This document shows, piece by piece, positions 18,819 through 27,032 of a stretch of DNA of 64,000 nucleotides. Origin of the DNA: Parvibaculum sp039680535 (GTDB lineage Bacteria; Pseudomonadota; Alphaproteobacteria; Parvibaculales; Parvibaculaceae). The translations under genes and the position numbers were made by a program. The notes under the pieces were generated by a model. The model was not told the origin of the DNA. It saw nothing but the letters and a program-made list of their open reading frames with translations, and searched no databases. Position 1 is the stretch's first letter. Each line of letters opens with the position of its first letter. The DNA lies in contig NZ_JBDKSS010000019.1 in NCBI RefSeq assembly GCF_039680535.1, forward strand, positions 1-64,000, written 5' to 3'.

Positions 18819-19607
18819 TTATCGCGCTTTCAGCGGGGCGAAACCGAGATGCATGCCGGCATCGGTCATCAGCGTCTCGCCGGTGATGTGATCCGAGCCT
18901 TCGCCCGCGAAGAAGACGACCGAAACGGCGATGTCCTCCGGCGTGCCTGCGCGGGCGAGCGGCATCGTCGCTTCCTGCTGCTTCCTGATCTTTTCGTACT
19001 GCACCTCGCCGAAGCGGTCGGAGAACCAGCGCGTGCCGATGAAGCCGGGGCATACGGCGTTGACGCGGATTTCGGGCGCAAGCGAGCGGGCGAGCGAGAG
19101 CGTCATCGTGTTGAGAGCGCCCTTCGAGGCAGCGTAGGCGACGGATGAGCCCACGCCCGTCACGCCTGCGATCGATGACACATTGACCACAGAGCCTTTG
19201 CCGACTTTCTTCATGTGCGGGGCGCAAGCGCGGATCATCTGGTATGCGCCGACGACGTTGACCTTGTAGATCCAGAAGAAATCGTCCGCGCTCAGCGCTT
19301 CGAGATCCGCGTGATTGGCGAATTGCGTCGTGCCTGCATTGTTGACCAGCACGTCGATGCGGCCCCACTTGTCAATCGCGGCCTGTGCGATGCGGCGGCA
19401 ATCCGCATCCTCGCCGACATCGCCCTGGGCGAGAATGGCGTCGACACCCTTCGACTTGACGAGTTCGAGCGTCTCTTTCGCTTCCTTCTCGCTCTTCGTG
19501 TAGTTGATGACGACGCGGCTGCCGCGCTCCGCGAGCTTGATGGCGACGGCGGCGCCGAGGCCGGTGGCCGAACCGGTGACGATGGATACCTTGTCCTTGA
19601 GCGTCAT
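18819..19607 (-). CDS. SDR family NAD(P)-dependent oxidoreductase
   Basis: The protein is a classical short-chain dehydrogenase/reductase of 262 residues. The Rossmann glycine motif is TGSATGLG (11-18), NNAG is at 89-92, and the catalytic residues are Ser145 (NVSSIAG), Tyr158 and Lys162 (YAASK). The C-terminal ITGETLMTDAGMH segment matches FabG-like enzymes. The Asn in VVINYTK after strand 2 is compatible with NADP preference. Substrate unknown. It lies 25 bp upstream of arsA on the same strand, so the two may be co-transcribed. Confidence 0.9.
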   Translation of the reverse strand: MTLKDKVSIVTGSATGLGAAVAIKLAERGSRVVINYTKSEKEAKETLELVKSKGVDAILAQGDVGEDADCRRIAQAAIDKWGRIDVLVNNAGTTQFANHADLEALSADDFFWIYKVNVVGAYQMIRACAPHMKKVGKGSVVNVSSIAGVTGVGSSVAYAASKGALNTMTLSLARSLAPEIRVNAVCPGFIGTRWFSDRFGEVQYEKIRKQQEATMPLARAGTPEDIAVSVVFFAGEGSDHITGETLMTDAGMHLGFAPLKAR

Positions 19608-19678
19608 GCTGCTTCCCCGTGAGATATTGTTTGCGGGGAGTTTAGCCGTTCCGAGCCAGAAGGCTACCGGCAGAAAGC

Positions 19679-20026
19679 TCAGTGGTGCTCTTCCGGCGGA
19701 TTTCTGAAGGCTGCGAGGATGAGCCGGTCGGTCAGCTTGAGCCGCTTGCCGGTCGGCGTCGAAAGTTCGATGCAGGCGAGTTCGCCGTCATGCCGAATAA
19801 CGGCGCCGCGGGCGAAGCCTACCTCCGGCACGTCGATGGCGACGGCGGCGCCAAGGGCTGGGAGCGGCAGGCATTCGATGAGAGCGCCCGTCGCCGACAT
19901 TTCATGCACTATGCAATCGACATCGACGCCGGCGAAGACGACGCGGCCTTCGATGCGCGTGCCGATACGCCGGAACAGGCGGCGGTCGGAGGCGTCTTTC
20001 GCCTGGGTTTCGGATGGTTCGGCCAT
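19679..20026 (-). CDS. Single-domain PilZ protein
   Basis: The protein has 115 residues from the ATG at 20026. It shows the c-di-GMP-binding arginine motif RRLFRR at 15-20 and the second motif as HEMSATG (41-47), where the usual D/N of D-x-S-x-x-G is Glu42. PilZ proteins bind cyclic-di-GMP and transmit it to motility, attachment or polysaccharide functions. The Glu substitution leaves binding uncertain. Its ribosome binding site (GGAGAGAG) lies within a perfect 15-bp stem (20028-20067), an arrangement that could silence translation. An upstream in-frame start at 20053 would lie inside that hairpin and seems less likely. Confidence 0.82.
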   Translation of the reverse strand: MAEPSETQAKDASDRRLFRRIGTRIEGRVVFAGVDVDCIVHEMSATGALIECLPLPALGAAVAIDVPEVGFARGAVIRHDGELACIELSTPTGKRLKLTDRLILAAFRNPPEEHH

Positions 20027-20027
20027 G

Positions 20028-20067
20028 GGCTCTCTCCGGAGGGCGTGACGCACCTCCGGAGAGAGCC
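20028..20067 (-). promoter_or_regulatory. Perfect 15-bp hairpin masking the PilZ ribosome binding site
   Basis: GGCTCTCTCCGGAGG (20028-20042) and CCTCCGGAGAGAGCC (20053-20067) are exact complements around a 10-nt loop. In the minus-strand transcript the 3' arm contains CCGGAGAGAG just before the PilZ ATG, and the 5' arm pairs with it. It may also act as a terminator for the preceding SDR gene, which ends at 20089, but it has no U-tract. Confidence 0.65.
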
Positions 20068-20088
20068 TAGGGCCTGATGGTTTAGGAA

Positions 20089-20955
20089 TTATTGCGCGGG
20101 CTTCGCGTCGGCGGGCAGGTTCGACAGGAAGTCGCTGATGACTTTCTCGAAGTCGATGCGCTTGCCGAGCGAGGCCATGGGGCCCGCCGTCAGGCCGCCG
20201 TCGACGGCAATGGTCTGGCCGGTGACGAAGCTGGACGCGTCGCTGCCGAGGAAGAGCGCCATTTCCGCGATGTCGTTCGGCAGGCCCGAACGCGGGGTCG
20301 GCTGAATTTTCGCGAGGTGCTGCTTCATTACCTCGGCGAACTGGTCCGCCACCTGCGTGCCGAGGCCGAGCCCGCTGCCGAAGATCGAGGTGGCGATGCC
20401 GCCGGGGCAGATCGCATTGGAGCGCACATAGAAGGGTGCAAGCTCCATCGCCGCGCAGCGCGAGAAGTGGTGCACCGCCGCCTTGCAGGCGGAATAGACG
20501 AGCGGGCCGAATCCGGCCTGCAGGCCCGCGACCGAGGCGGTCGAGATGATGCTGCCCGACTGCTGGGCCTTCATGTGGGGCACGGCATATTTATAGCCGA
20601 GCACGACGCCCTTCAGCAGCACGCCGACGGTTTCGTCGAAGCCGTTCATGTCGATCTCGTGCAGCTCGCCGCCGACGCCGCCGTAACCGGCATTGTTGAA
20701 CATGATATCGAGCTTGCCGAACTTTTCGATGGTGTGCTCCACCAGCGTCTTCACTTCGATCTCGTGCGCGACATTGGTGCGGCAATAAGAGAAGTTCTTG
20801 CCAAGCTCATGCTCCATCGCCACGCCCTTGTGGTCCTGGAGATCGCCGACGACGACCTTCGCGCCTTCCTTCAGAAAGAGGTCGACCGTGCCGCGGCCGA
20901 TGCCGCTCGTGCCGCCGGTGATGATCGCAACCTTGCCTTCGAGCCTTCCGCTCAT
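20089..20955 (-). CDS. SDR family oxidoreductase
   Basis: The 288-residue protein starts MSGRLEGKVAIITGGTSGIG. Classical SDR motifs are TGGTSGIG (13-20), an aspartate after strand 2 (VVVGDLQ) that favours NAD, NNAG at 87-90 and the YSACK catalytic segment (Tyr154, Lys158). A longer open frame reaches back to 21684, but it overlaps the crotonase gene in another frame, so the start at 20955 (with GGGAGAAACGTC upstream) is used. It follows the enoyl-CoA hydratase by 35 bp and is probably the last gene of a four-gene catabolic operon. Confidence 0.9.
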   Translation of the reverse strand: MSGRLEGKVAIITGGTSGIGRGTVDLFLKEGAKVVVGDLQDHKGVAMEHELGKNFSYCRTNVAHEIEVKTLVEHTIEKFGKLDIMFNNAGYGGVGGELHEIDMNGFDETVGVLLKGVVLGYKYAVPHMKAQQSGSIISTASVAGLQAGFGPLVYSACKAAVHHFSRCAAMELAPFYVRSNAICPGGIATSIFGSGLGLGTQVADQFAEVMKQHLAKIQPTPRSGLPNDIAEMALFLGSDASSFVTGQTIAVDGGLTAGPMASLGKRIDFEKVISDFLSNLPADAKPAQ

Positions 20956-20990
20956 GACGTTTCTCCCTTTGTTTTCTCGTTGGTTTTGTT

Positions 20991-21785
20991 TCAGCGGCCC
21001 CTGAATGCGGGCTTTCTCTTTTCCATGAACGCCTTGCGTCCCTCGGCATAGTCCTCGCTCGAAAAACAGCGCTCGATCAGCTGATCGCAATAATCGGCAT
21101 CGAAATTTTCGGGCGCCTTCCGCGTCTCGTCGACGATCTTCTTCGCCGTCATCACGGTCAGCGGCGCATTCTCGGCGATGATCGAGCAGGTGTCGCGCGT
21201 CTGGGCCTCCAGCGTCTCGCGCGTAAAGACGCGATTGATGAGGCCCATGGAGAGCGCCTCGTCGCAGGTGAAGCGCCGGGCGGTGAAGAAGATTTCCTTG
21301 GCGAAGGCAGGCCCCACCACATCGACGAGGCGCCGCGTGCCAGAAGCCGCATAGGCAAGGCCGAGCTTCGCGGCCGGAATGCCGAAGGTCGAGCCTTCGG
21401 CTGCAAAGCGGAAATCGCAGGAGAGCGCGATGCCGAGGCCGCCGCCGATGCAATAGCCGTCGATCATGGCGATGGTCGGACGCTCGGCCCGCGCGATGGT
21501 CTCGAAGGCAAGCGTGGTCGCGTCTTCGTAGGTCGCGACGCTTTCCGGATTGTTGCGCTGCGCCTCGAACTGCGAAATGTCCGCGCCCGCGACAAAGGCC
21601 CTGTCGCCAGCGCCCTTCAGCACGATGACGCGGATTTCCGGATCGGACTCGAATTCCGCAATGATCTTCGGCACGGCCTCCCACATGTCGAGGCTGACGG
21701 CGTTGAGGCGCTCCGGATTGTTGAAGATCATCCAGCCGATCGAACCGTCCTTGACGGCGATCATGCGCGGGGTGGGAGAGGACAT
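20991..21785 (-). CDS. Enoyl-CoA hydratase/isomerase (crotonase) family protein
   Basis: The 264-residue protein has a crotonase fold. The oxyanion-hole segments are KGAGDRAFVAGADISQF (about 54-70) and MIDGYCIGGGLGIALSCDFR (about 105-125), followed by the trimerisation helices and a C-terminal EGRKAFMEKRKPAFRGR tail. These enzymes hydrate, isomerise or hydrolyse acyl-CoA esters. It sits between a sulfatase and an SDR on the same strand, a setting that suggests catabolism of an acyl-CoA derived from a released alcohol or acid. The exact reaction is unknown. Confidence 0.9.
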   Translation of the reverse strand: MSSPTPRMIAVKDGSIGWMIFNNPERLNAVSLDMWEAVPKIIAEFESDPEIRVIVLKGAGDRAFVAGADISQFEAQRNNPESVATYEDATTLAFETIARAERPTIAMIDGYCIGGGLGIALSCDFRFAAEGSTFGIPAAKLGLAYAASGTRRLVDVVGPAFAKEIFFTARRFTCDEALSMGLINRVFTRETLEAQTRDTCSIIAENAPLTVMTAKKIVDETRKAPENFDADYCDQLIERCFSSEDYAEGRKAFMEKRKPAFRGR

Positions 21786-21875
21786 GCGGGACTCCTGCGG
21801 TTCTTGAGGTGCCGCATTCTGCCTGCCCAGGTCGCAGGTGTCACCCCGGCTCGAGAACGGGGTGACGCCCTTGAT

Positions 21876-23414
21876 TTAAACCGGCGCGACGCATTCCATT
21901 TGCGGCTCATGGACCGGCGGAAGATTGTCCTTCATGTCTGCGAGCAGGTCCGACTTCAGCGCCTGGTAGGCCGGATCGTTCCAGAGGTTCCGCCATTGCT
22001 GCGGATCGTTCTCGTGATCGTAAAGCTCGCCTTCCGTCCCGTCATAGATCGTGCCGGGCAGATAGGCTGTGATCGTGTAGCCGTCGCGATAGATGGTGCG
22101 GAGCCCCACCGTCGTTCCATCGACATGGCGGCAGTCCCATTCGGTGAAGACGCGTTCGCGCTTCTGCCGCGTGGCGTCCGCCTCGCTCTGGGGCAGGGGC
22201 TTGCCCTGCATCCATTCGGCAACGGGAAGGCCTGCGATCTCGCAGAAGGTCGGCGCGAGATCGACCTGACCGACCGGCGCCGCAACGCTTGCCGGCGCGA
22301 CATTGGCCGACTTCGCCGGGCGCCAGATCATCGGCAGGCGCATCAGCGCATCGACGTGATAGGGGCCTTTGAAGAGCAGGCCGAACTCGCCCTGAAACTC
22401 GCCGTGATCGGTCGTGAAGACGACGTCCACATCGTCGCCCCAGCCGCGCCTCTCGATGGTGGCCATGATCTTCGCCACGGCCTCGTCGATCAGCTCGTTC
22501 TCGACATGGGTAAAGGCGTTGATCTCGCGCACCTGATCGGCGGTCATGTCGCAGGCGCGGAACTCCGGCGGCGCTTCGAAATTGGTTACGCGCGCGCCGG
22601 TATACCATTCGTGCCAGTGTTGCGGCTTGTCCTTCAGGATAGCTTCGATCTTCTCTTTAGAGCCCGGATAGAATTCCGGCATCGGCGTTTCGCGCCAGGG
22701 GTGGCGGGCAAGCTCCGACTTCGGCGGATCCCAGGGGTGGTGCGGATCGGGGAAGGAGACCCAGCAGAACCAGTCTTCATCGGCTTTCAGACCGTCGAGC
22801 CAGGCGATGGTGCGGTCGGCCACCCAGTCGGTGTGATAGTGCTCGCGCGCAACATCGTTGAAGTGAAGCTGGCAGCCGCCCGTTTCGCCGCCGCCCGCCG
22901 CATTCACCTGAAATTTCGCATCGAGGTTCGGATAGAACTTCACGAAAGCGTCGGGGTCGTGCGTCTTCAGCCATTCGGCGTAGTGGAGGATCAGCGGCGA
23001 ATGCGCCGCAAGCTCCATATGCTCGAAGCCGCGATGGGGCCCGTATTCTCCGAGCCGCGCCATCTGGCTCTCGTAGAATTGCTGCTTGAAATCGAGGAAG
23101 GGCTCGAAATGCGCCTTGCCGATGAGCGCGGTGCGATAGCCCGCCTTGTCGTGGAGATATTGCGCGACGCTCGGCGCATCGACGGGCAGCGGCACGCCGT
23201 TCATCCACACGCCATGCGTCGAGACATATTGGCCCGTGATCATGGTCGAGCGGGCGGGCATGCAGACGACGTTCTGATTATGCGCGCGGGAATAGTTGAT
23301 GCCGTTCGCCGCCAGCGCGTCGATCGCCGGGGTGCGGGCCACTTTCTGCCCATTCGCGCCGATGGCGTCGAAGCGCATCTGATCGGTCGTGATGAAAAGT
23401 ATCTTGCGGCCCAT
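21876..23414 (-). CDS. Type I sulfatase (alkaline-phosphatase superfamily)
   Basis: The protein has 512 residues from the ATG at 23414 (GGGGAGACTTC upstream). The sulfatase signature is complete: VVCMPARSTMITG with Cys51 as the residue converted to formylglycine (C-x-P-x-R), metal-binding Asp11 in FITTDQMRFD, and the later TTDHGEFQGEFG containing the Asp-His metal ligands. No signal peptide is visible, so it would act in the cytoplasm on imported sulfate esters (or related phosphonates, since the family includes such hydrolases). Downstream crotonase and SDR genes fit processing of the desulfated product. A maturation enzyme (FGE) is not in the window. Confidence 0.92.
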   Translation of the reverse strand: MGRKILFITTDQMRFDAIGANGQKVARTPAIDALAANGINYSRAHNQNVVCMPARSTMITGQYVSTHGVWMNGVPLPVDAPSVAQYLHDKAGYRTALIGKAHFEPFLDFKQQFYESQMARLGEYGPHRGFEHMELAAHSPLILHYAEWLKTHDPDAFVKFYPNLDAKFQVNAAGGGETGGCQLHFNDVAREHYHTDWVADRTIAWLDGLKADEDWFCWVSFPDPHHPWDPPKSELARHPWRETPMPEFYPGSKEKIEAILKDKPQHWHEWYTGARVTNFEAPPEFRACDMTADQVREINAFTHVENELIDEAVAKIMATIERRGWGDDVDVVFTTDHGEFQGEFGLLFKGPYHVDALMRLPMIWRPAKSANVAPASVAAPVGQVDLAPTFCEIAGLPVAEWMQGKPLPQSEADATRQKRERVFTEWDCRHVDGTTVGLRTIYRDGYTITAYLPGTIYDGTEGELYDHENDPQQWRNLWNDPAYQALKSDLLADMKDNLPPVHEPQMECVAPV

Positions 23415-23484
23415 GAAGTCTCCCCGCGATTTTGTCTCGTTAATGGTGAACATTAGGACATTGGGCGGAGAGGCGCCAGACCGA

Positions 23485-24288
23485 TTATCCCTCACCCTTC
23501 AGAAAGCGGATCATCGCGGGGAATGCCTCGCGGTCCTGCAACATGAAAAGATGACCGCCCTCGAAAAGACGAAGCTCCGAGCTGCGAATGCGGTTCGCCA
23601 TTTTGGCAACCGTCGCGGGCGGCGCGATACCGTCATAGCGTCCGGCGCAGACGAGGGTGGGGCAGCGGATCTGATCCAGCCGGTCCCATGTGTCGTGCTT
23701 TGCCCGCGCTTCGAGCTGGCGGTGGCGGCCTGTCTCCATGCCCGGTTCATCCGCATAGGGATCGAGGCTCGCGAAGCTCACCATCGCGTCATTGGCGGCG
23801 GGATTGGCCTTGGCCCAGGCCCCGTCATGTCGCGTGTCGGAGATCGGGATCATGTGGCGGGCGCGTTCTTCCCCCTTCAGGTGCTCGATCGTGTGGAAGG
23901 GGAAGGAGGCACCGCCCGCGCCGCCCGGCGTCGTGCAGCAGAGGACGAGCCCTTCGACCATGTGAGGATGGTTGATGGCGAGTTCCTGCGCCACCATGCC
24001 GCCAAAGGAAACGCCGACGACCATGGCCGAGCCCCAGCCGACGGCATGCATGAGGCCTGCGGCGTCTTCCGCATATCCAGCCATGGAATAGGGGCGGTCG
24101 GGCTTCGAGGTCTGGCCGAGGCCACGCTGGTCATAGGCCAGCGTGTCGAAATGCTTTGGTAGCGGTCCGTCGAAGACATTGGGCTTCATGCGGAGGTCGC
24201 CGCCCGTGCCGGAAATGAAGAGCAGGCGAGGACCCTGCCCATGCCGCTCGTAGTAAATCTCGATATCGCCGACTTTTGCGAAGGGCAT
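23485..24288 (-). CDS. Alpha/beta hydrolase (3-oxoadipate enol-lactonase-like)
   Basis: The 267-residue protein starts MPFAKVGDIEIYYERHGQGP. The nucleophile elbow is GVSFGG with Ser94, the acid is in AGRYDGIAPP and the His is in FEGGHLFMLQ, giving a full catalytic triad. The DQRGLGQTSKP strand and GGMVAQELA helix resemble PcaD and BioH-type carboxyl esterases. It is the promoter-proximal member of the minus-strand set hydrolase-sulfatase-crotonase-SDR, with gaps of 70, 90 and 35 bp. The substrate is unknown. Confidence 0.88.
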   Translation of the reverse strand: MPFAKVGDIEIYYERHGQGPRLLFISGTGGDLRMKPNVFDGPLPKHFDTLAYDQRGLGQTSKPDRPYSMAGYAEDAAGLMHAVGWGSAMVVGVSFGGMVAQELAINHPHMVEGLVLCCTTPGGAGGASFPFHTIEHLKGEERARHMIPISDTRHDGAWAKANPAANDAMVSFASLDPYADEPGMETGRHRQLEARAKHDTWDRLDQIRCPTLVCAGRYDGIAPPATVAKMANRIRSSELRLFEGGHLFMLQDREAFPAMIRFLKGEG

Positions 24289-24478
24289 GGAAACGCTTCC
24301 CTCTTATATTCCGTTCGACTCGAACCATATCATCTGGGAACAGGGAGGTAGCCGGGGCGCTTTGTCAGTTCTTTTTTTGAACTATCCATGCGTCCCGCCA
24401 TGTGCTAGTTTGCCGGCCCAGTAATGTGAATTGGGGTCCGCGCCATAGGCGGGCCGTGGACAAGGGAAGGAGCGCCGC

Positions 24479-25318
24479 ATGTCGAAGCCGGTGGAACGCA
24501 ATTATGCGGATGCTCTGGCCGTTTGCGATCCGGTCTGGGAGCGCATGCGCAATGAAGCGCAGGAAATGGCGCAGAGCGAGCCCGCGCTTGCGAGCTTTCT
24601 CTATGTGACCGTCCTCAACCACCGCCAGTTCAACGCGTCGCTGACCTATCACCTCGCGCAGAAGCTCGGAAACACGGAAATCCGTGCCATGCAGCTCCGC
24701 GAGATCTTCGACGATGCCCTGAAGGCGTCGCCGGAAATCGGCGAGGCGGCGCGAGCCGACATCGTCGCCTATTACGATCGCGATCCGGCATGCCATTCCT
24801 ATGTGCAGCCGCTGCTCTTCTTCAAGGGCTACCACGCGCTGCAGACGCATCGCATCGCGCATTGGCTCTGGACGCAGGGTCGCCGCGCCATGGCGCTTTA
24901 TCTCCAGAACCGCATTTCCGATCTTTTCGCGGTGGATATCCACCCGGCGGCGAAGATCGGACGCGGCGTCTTCATCGATCATGCGACCGGCATCGTCATC
25001 GGCGAGACGGCCGTGGTCGACGATGACGTCTCGATGCTCCACGGCGTGACGCTGGGCGGCACGGGCAAGGAAATCGGCGACCGTCATCCGAAGGTGCGTC
25101 GCGGCGTGCTCATCAGCGTGGGCGCGAAGGTTCTCGGCAATATCGTCATCGGCGAATACAGCCGCATCGGCGCGGGCAGCGTCGTGCTTCATGACGTGCC
25201 GGCGCATTGCACGGCTGTCGGCGTGCCCGCCAAGATCGTCGGTTGCGCCGGATGCGACACGCCGAGCCACGAGATGGATCACATCATCAACGAAGACGAG
25301 AAGGGCGCAGGCGTTTAA
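24479..25318 (+). CDS. cysE: Serine O-acetyltransferase
   Basis: CysE makes O-acetylserine from serine and acetyl-CoA, the first committed step of cysteine synthesis. The 279-residue protein has the N-terminal helical domain (SYVQPLLFFKGYHALQTHR) and the left-handed beta-helix hexapeptide domain. The latter includes the active-site IDHATGIVIGETAVVDD and the GGTGKEIGDRHPKV loop, with catalytic Asp and His residues. The C-terminal tail ends GAGV, not the Ile that CysK recognises in enterobacteria. The gene is preceded by GGAAGGAGC and is monocistronic. Confidence 0.96.
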   Translation: MSKPVERNYADALAVCDPVWERMRNEAQEMAQSEPALASFLYVTVLNHRQFNASLTYHLAQKLGNTEIRAMQLREIFDDALKASPEIGEAARADIVAYYDRDPACHSYVQPLLFFKGYHALQTHRIAHWLWTQGRRAMALYLQNRISDLFAVDIHPAAKIGRGVFIDHATGIVIGETAVVDDDVSMLHGVTLGGTGKEIGDRHPKVRRGVLISVGAKVLGNIVIGEYSRIGAGSVVLHDVPAHCTAVGVPAKIVGCAGCDTPSHEMDHIINEDEKGAGV

Positions 25319-25328
25319 CGCGCTCGCC

Positions 25329-26615
25329 CTACGGCAGCCGATCCTTCAGCGTGTACCACCACACACCGGCCAGAAGCCCCGGATAGCGCAGCCATGTGCC
25401 GCCGGGGAAGTTCGGCACCTTGATGTCGGCCATCCAGTCGAAGCGTTCGGCCTGACCGGCGACGGCTTCCGCGAGGAGCTTGCCCGCGAGCGTGGCGATG
25501 TTGATGCCCTGGCCCGAATAGCCTTGCGCATAAAAAATGTTCGGCGCGATCCGGCCGAAATCCGGGATGCGGGGCAGGGTGATGGCGAGCGTGCCGCTCC
25601 ACGCATAATCGATGCGAACATCCTTCAATTGCGGGAAGACGCGCAGCATCGGCTTTCTGACGAAGGCCGCGAGATCGCGCGGCAAGCGGCCCGAATAATT
25701 CTCGCCGCCGCCGAAGAGCAGGCGGTGATCGGCGGAGAGCCGGTAATAGTCGATGACGAATTTCGTATCCTGCACGCCGACATCGTCGCGGATGAGCGCG
25801 CGCGCGCCTGCTTCGCCAAGAGGCTCCGTCGCGAGGATGAAATTGTTGACCGGCATGATGTGGCCCGCGATGCGGGGCGCGAGATTGCCGAGATAGGCAT
25901 TGCAGGCAAGCACGACATGGCCGGCGGTCACGGAGCCCTGCTCAGTCGTCACCCGGGCGGGGTCCGTTTTCGCGATGTCGGTCACGCGCGAGTTCTCGAA
26001 GATGCGAACGCCCTTGGCGACCGCCGTTCGGGCGAGACCTAGGCAGTAATTCAGGGGATGGAGATGCGCGCCGCCCATGTCGAGAATGGCGCCGTGATAG
26101 CGCTTGGTCGCCACCATCTCATGGGCTTCATCGGCGGGTACATAGCGCAGCGTGGTGACGCCATATTCCCGCTGCATGTGTTCGACCTCGGCGCGAAGCT
26201 CCGGCGCTTCGCGCTCCTTCCACGCGGTGTGGAGAATTCCGGGCTTCAGGTCGCAATCGATCGCATTGTTTGCGATGAGGCCCTTCACTGTCGAGAGCCC
26301 GTCGACGGCGAGCGACCAGAGGCGATGCGCCCATTCGCGGCCGAGCATCGTCTCCAGTGCCTGCTGATCCTTGCGATGCGTCGTGCCGAGTTGGCCGCCA
26401 TTGCGGCCCGATGCGCCCCAGCCGACGCGCTCGGCCTCCAGCACGATGACGGAAAAGCCGCGCTCCGCGAGGTGGATGGCGGTGGAAAGCCCCGTAAAGC
26501 CCGCCCCGATGACGCAGACATCCGCCTTTTCCGCTCCGGCAAGGGCAGGGTGCTGTTCAAGGCCCTTGGCGGTCGCGACGTAGTAGGAGCTGGCAGGATG
26601 TCCTTGGGGCGTCAT
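25329..26615 (-). CDS. FAD-dependent amine oxidase (PuuB / DAO family)
   Basis: The 428-residue flavoprotein has the dinucleotide motif VIGAGFTGLS (35-44) with ribose-binding Glu60 and the GASGRNGGQ loop (67-75), characteristic of gamma-glutamylputrescine oxidase and related D-amino-acid-oxidase-family enzymes. The C-terminal part contains RIPDFGRIAPNIFYAQGYSG, the second FAD contact. It probably oxidises a secondary or N-substituted amine with oxygen or a quinone. No puuA, puuC or puuD gene accompanies it, so the specific substrate is not known. An ABM-type small protein is encoded 8 bp upstream. Confidence 0.9.
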   Translation of the reverse strand: MTPQGHPASSYYVATAKGLEQHPALAGAEKADVCVIGAGFTGLSTAIHLAERGFSVIVLEAERVGWGASGRNGGQLGTTHRKDQQALETMLGREWAHRLWSLAVDGLSTVKGLIANNAIDCDLKPGILHTAWKEREAPELRAEVEHMQREYGVTTLRYVPADEAHEMVATKRYHGAILDMGGAHLHPLNYCLGLARTAVAKGVRIFENSRVTDIAKTDPARVTTEQGSVTAGHVVLACNAYLGNLAPRIAGHIMPVNNFILATEPLGEAGARALIRDDVGVQDTKFVIDYYRLSADHRLLFGGGENYSGRLPRDLAAFVRKPMLRVFPQLKDVRIDYAWSGTLAITLPRIPDFGRIAPNIFYAQGYSGQGINIATLAGKLLAEAVAGQAERFDWMADIKVPNFPGGTWLRYPGLLAGVWWYTLKDRLP

Positions 26616-26623
26616 GTAACCTC

Positions 26624-26908
26624 TCAGGCGATTTCGAAGACGCTTTCCTCATGCGAGTCGGCGTGAACATCGTTGATGTCGATGCAGGCTTCCCAGGGGA
26701 CGGAGTCGCGCATCTCCTCCAGGCCATCGGCATCGTCCCACTCGGTGTAGAACGCGACCGACTTGCCGTCCGTGCCCGTCAGGATGCGCGCATGGCGGAG
26801 CCCCGAGGGGGGCGAGCGATCCAGTTCACGTTCCTTGTAGGCGCGGAGCTGGGTCAGAATGTCTACGGGCTTGGAGGTTTTGTAGCGAAGCAGATAGGCG
26901 ACGGCCAT
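26624..26908 (-). CDS. Small protein resembling dimeric alpha-beta barrel (ABM-like) proteins
   Basis: The 94-residue product starts MAVAYLLRYKTSKPVDILTQ and has a beta-alpha-beta-beta pattern with the TEWDDADGLEEMRDS segment, as seen in antibiotic-biosynthesis-monooxygenase or EthD-like barrels. Fold assignment is tentative because no diagnostic residue is visible. It precedes the FAD oxidase gene by 8 bp on the same strand and is probably co-transcribed, perhaps acting on the same substrate. Confidence 0.65.
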   Translation of the reverse strand: MAVAYLLRYKTSKPVDILTQLRAYKERELDRSPPSGLRHARILTGTDGKSVAFYTEWDDADGLEEMRDSVPWEACIDINDVHADSHEESVFEIA

Positions 26909-27032
26909 GACGTATCCTGATCAGGGTTGTTTGATGCTCTATAGCATGGCTTTGGCCCGCTTTCTTCCTTTGCGGAGCCGCGCAGACAAGCCAGAATGCC
27001 TAAAAATCATAATCGCCATACGGGAGCGTTGA

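Noticed and set aside
20956..21684. N-terminal extension of the SDR frame, suggesting a fusion with another protein
   Set aside because: The extension is the crotonase gene read out of frame; the SDR has its own ATG and ribosome site at 20955.
21804..23456. 550-codon plus-strand frame opposite the sulfatase
   Set aside because: Antisense to a gene with a complete sulfatase signature; no start signal.
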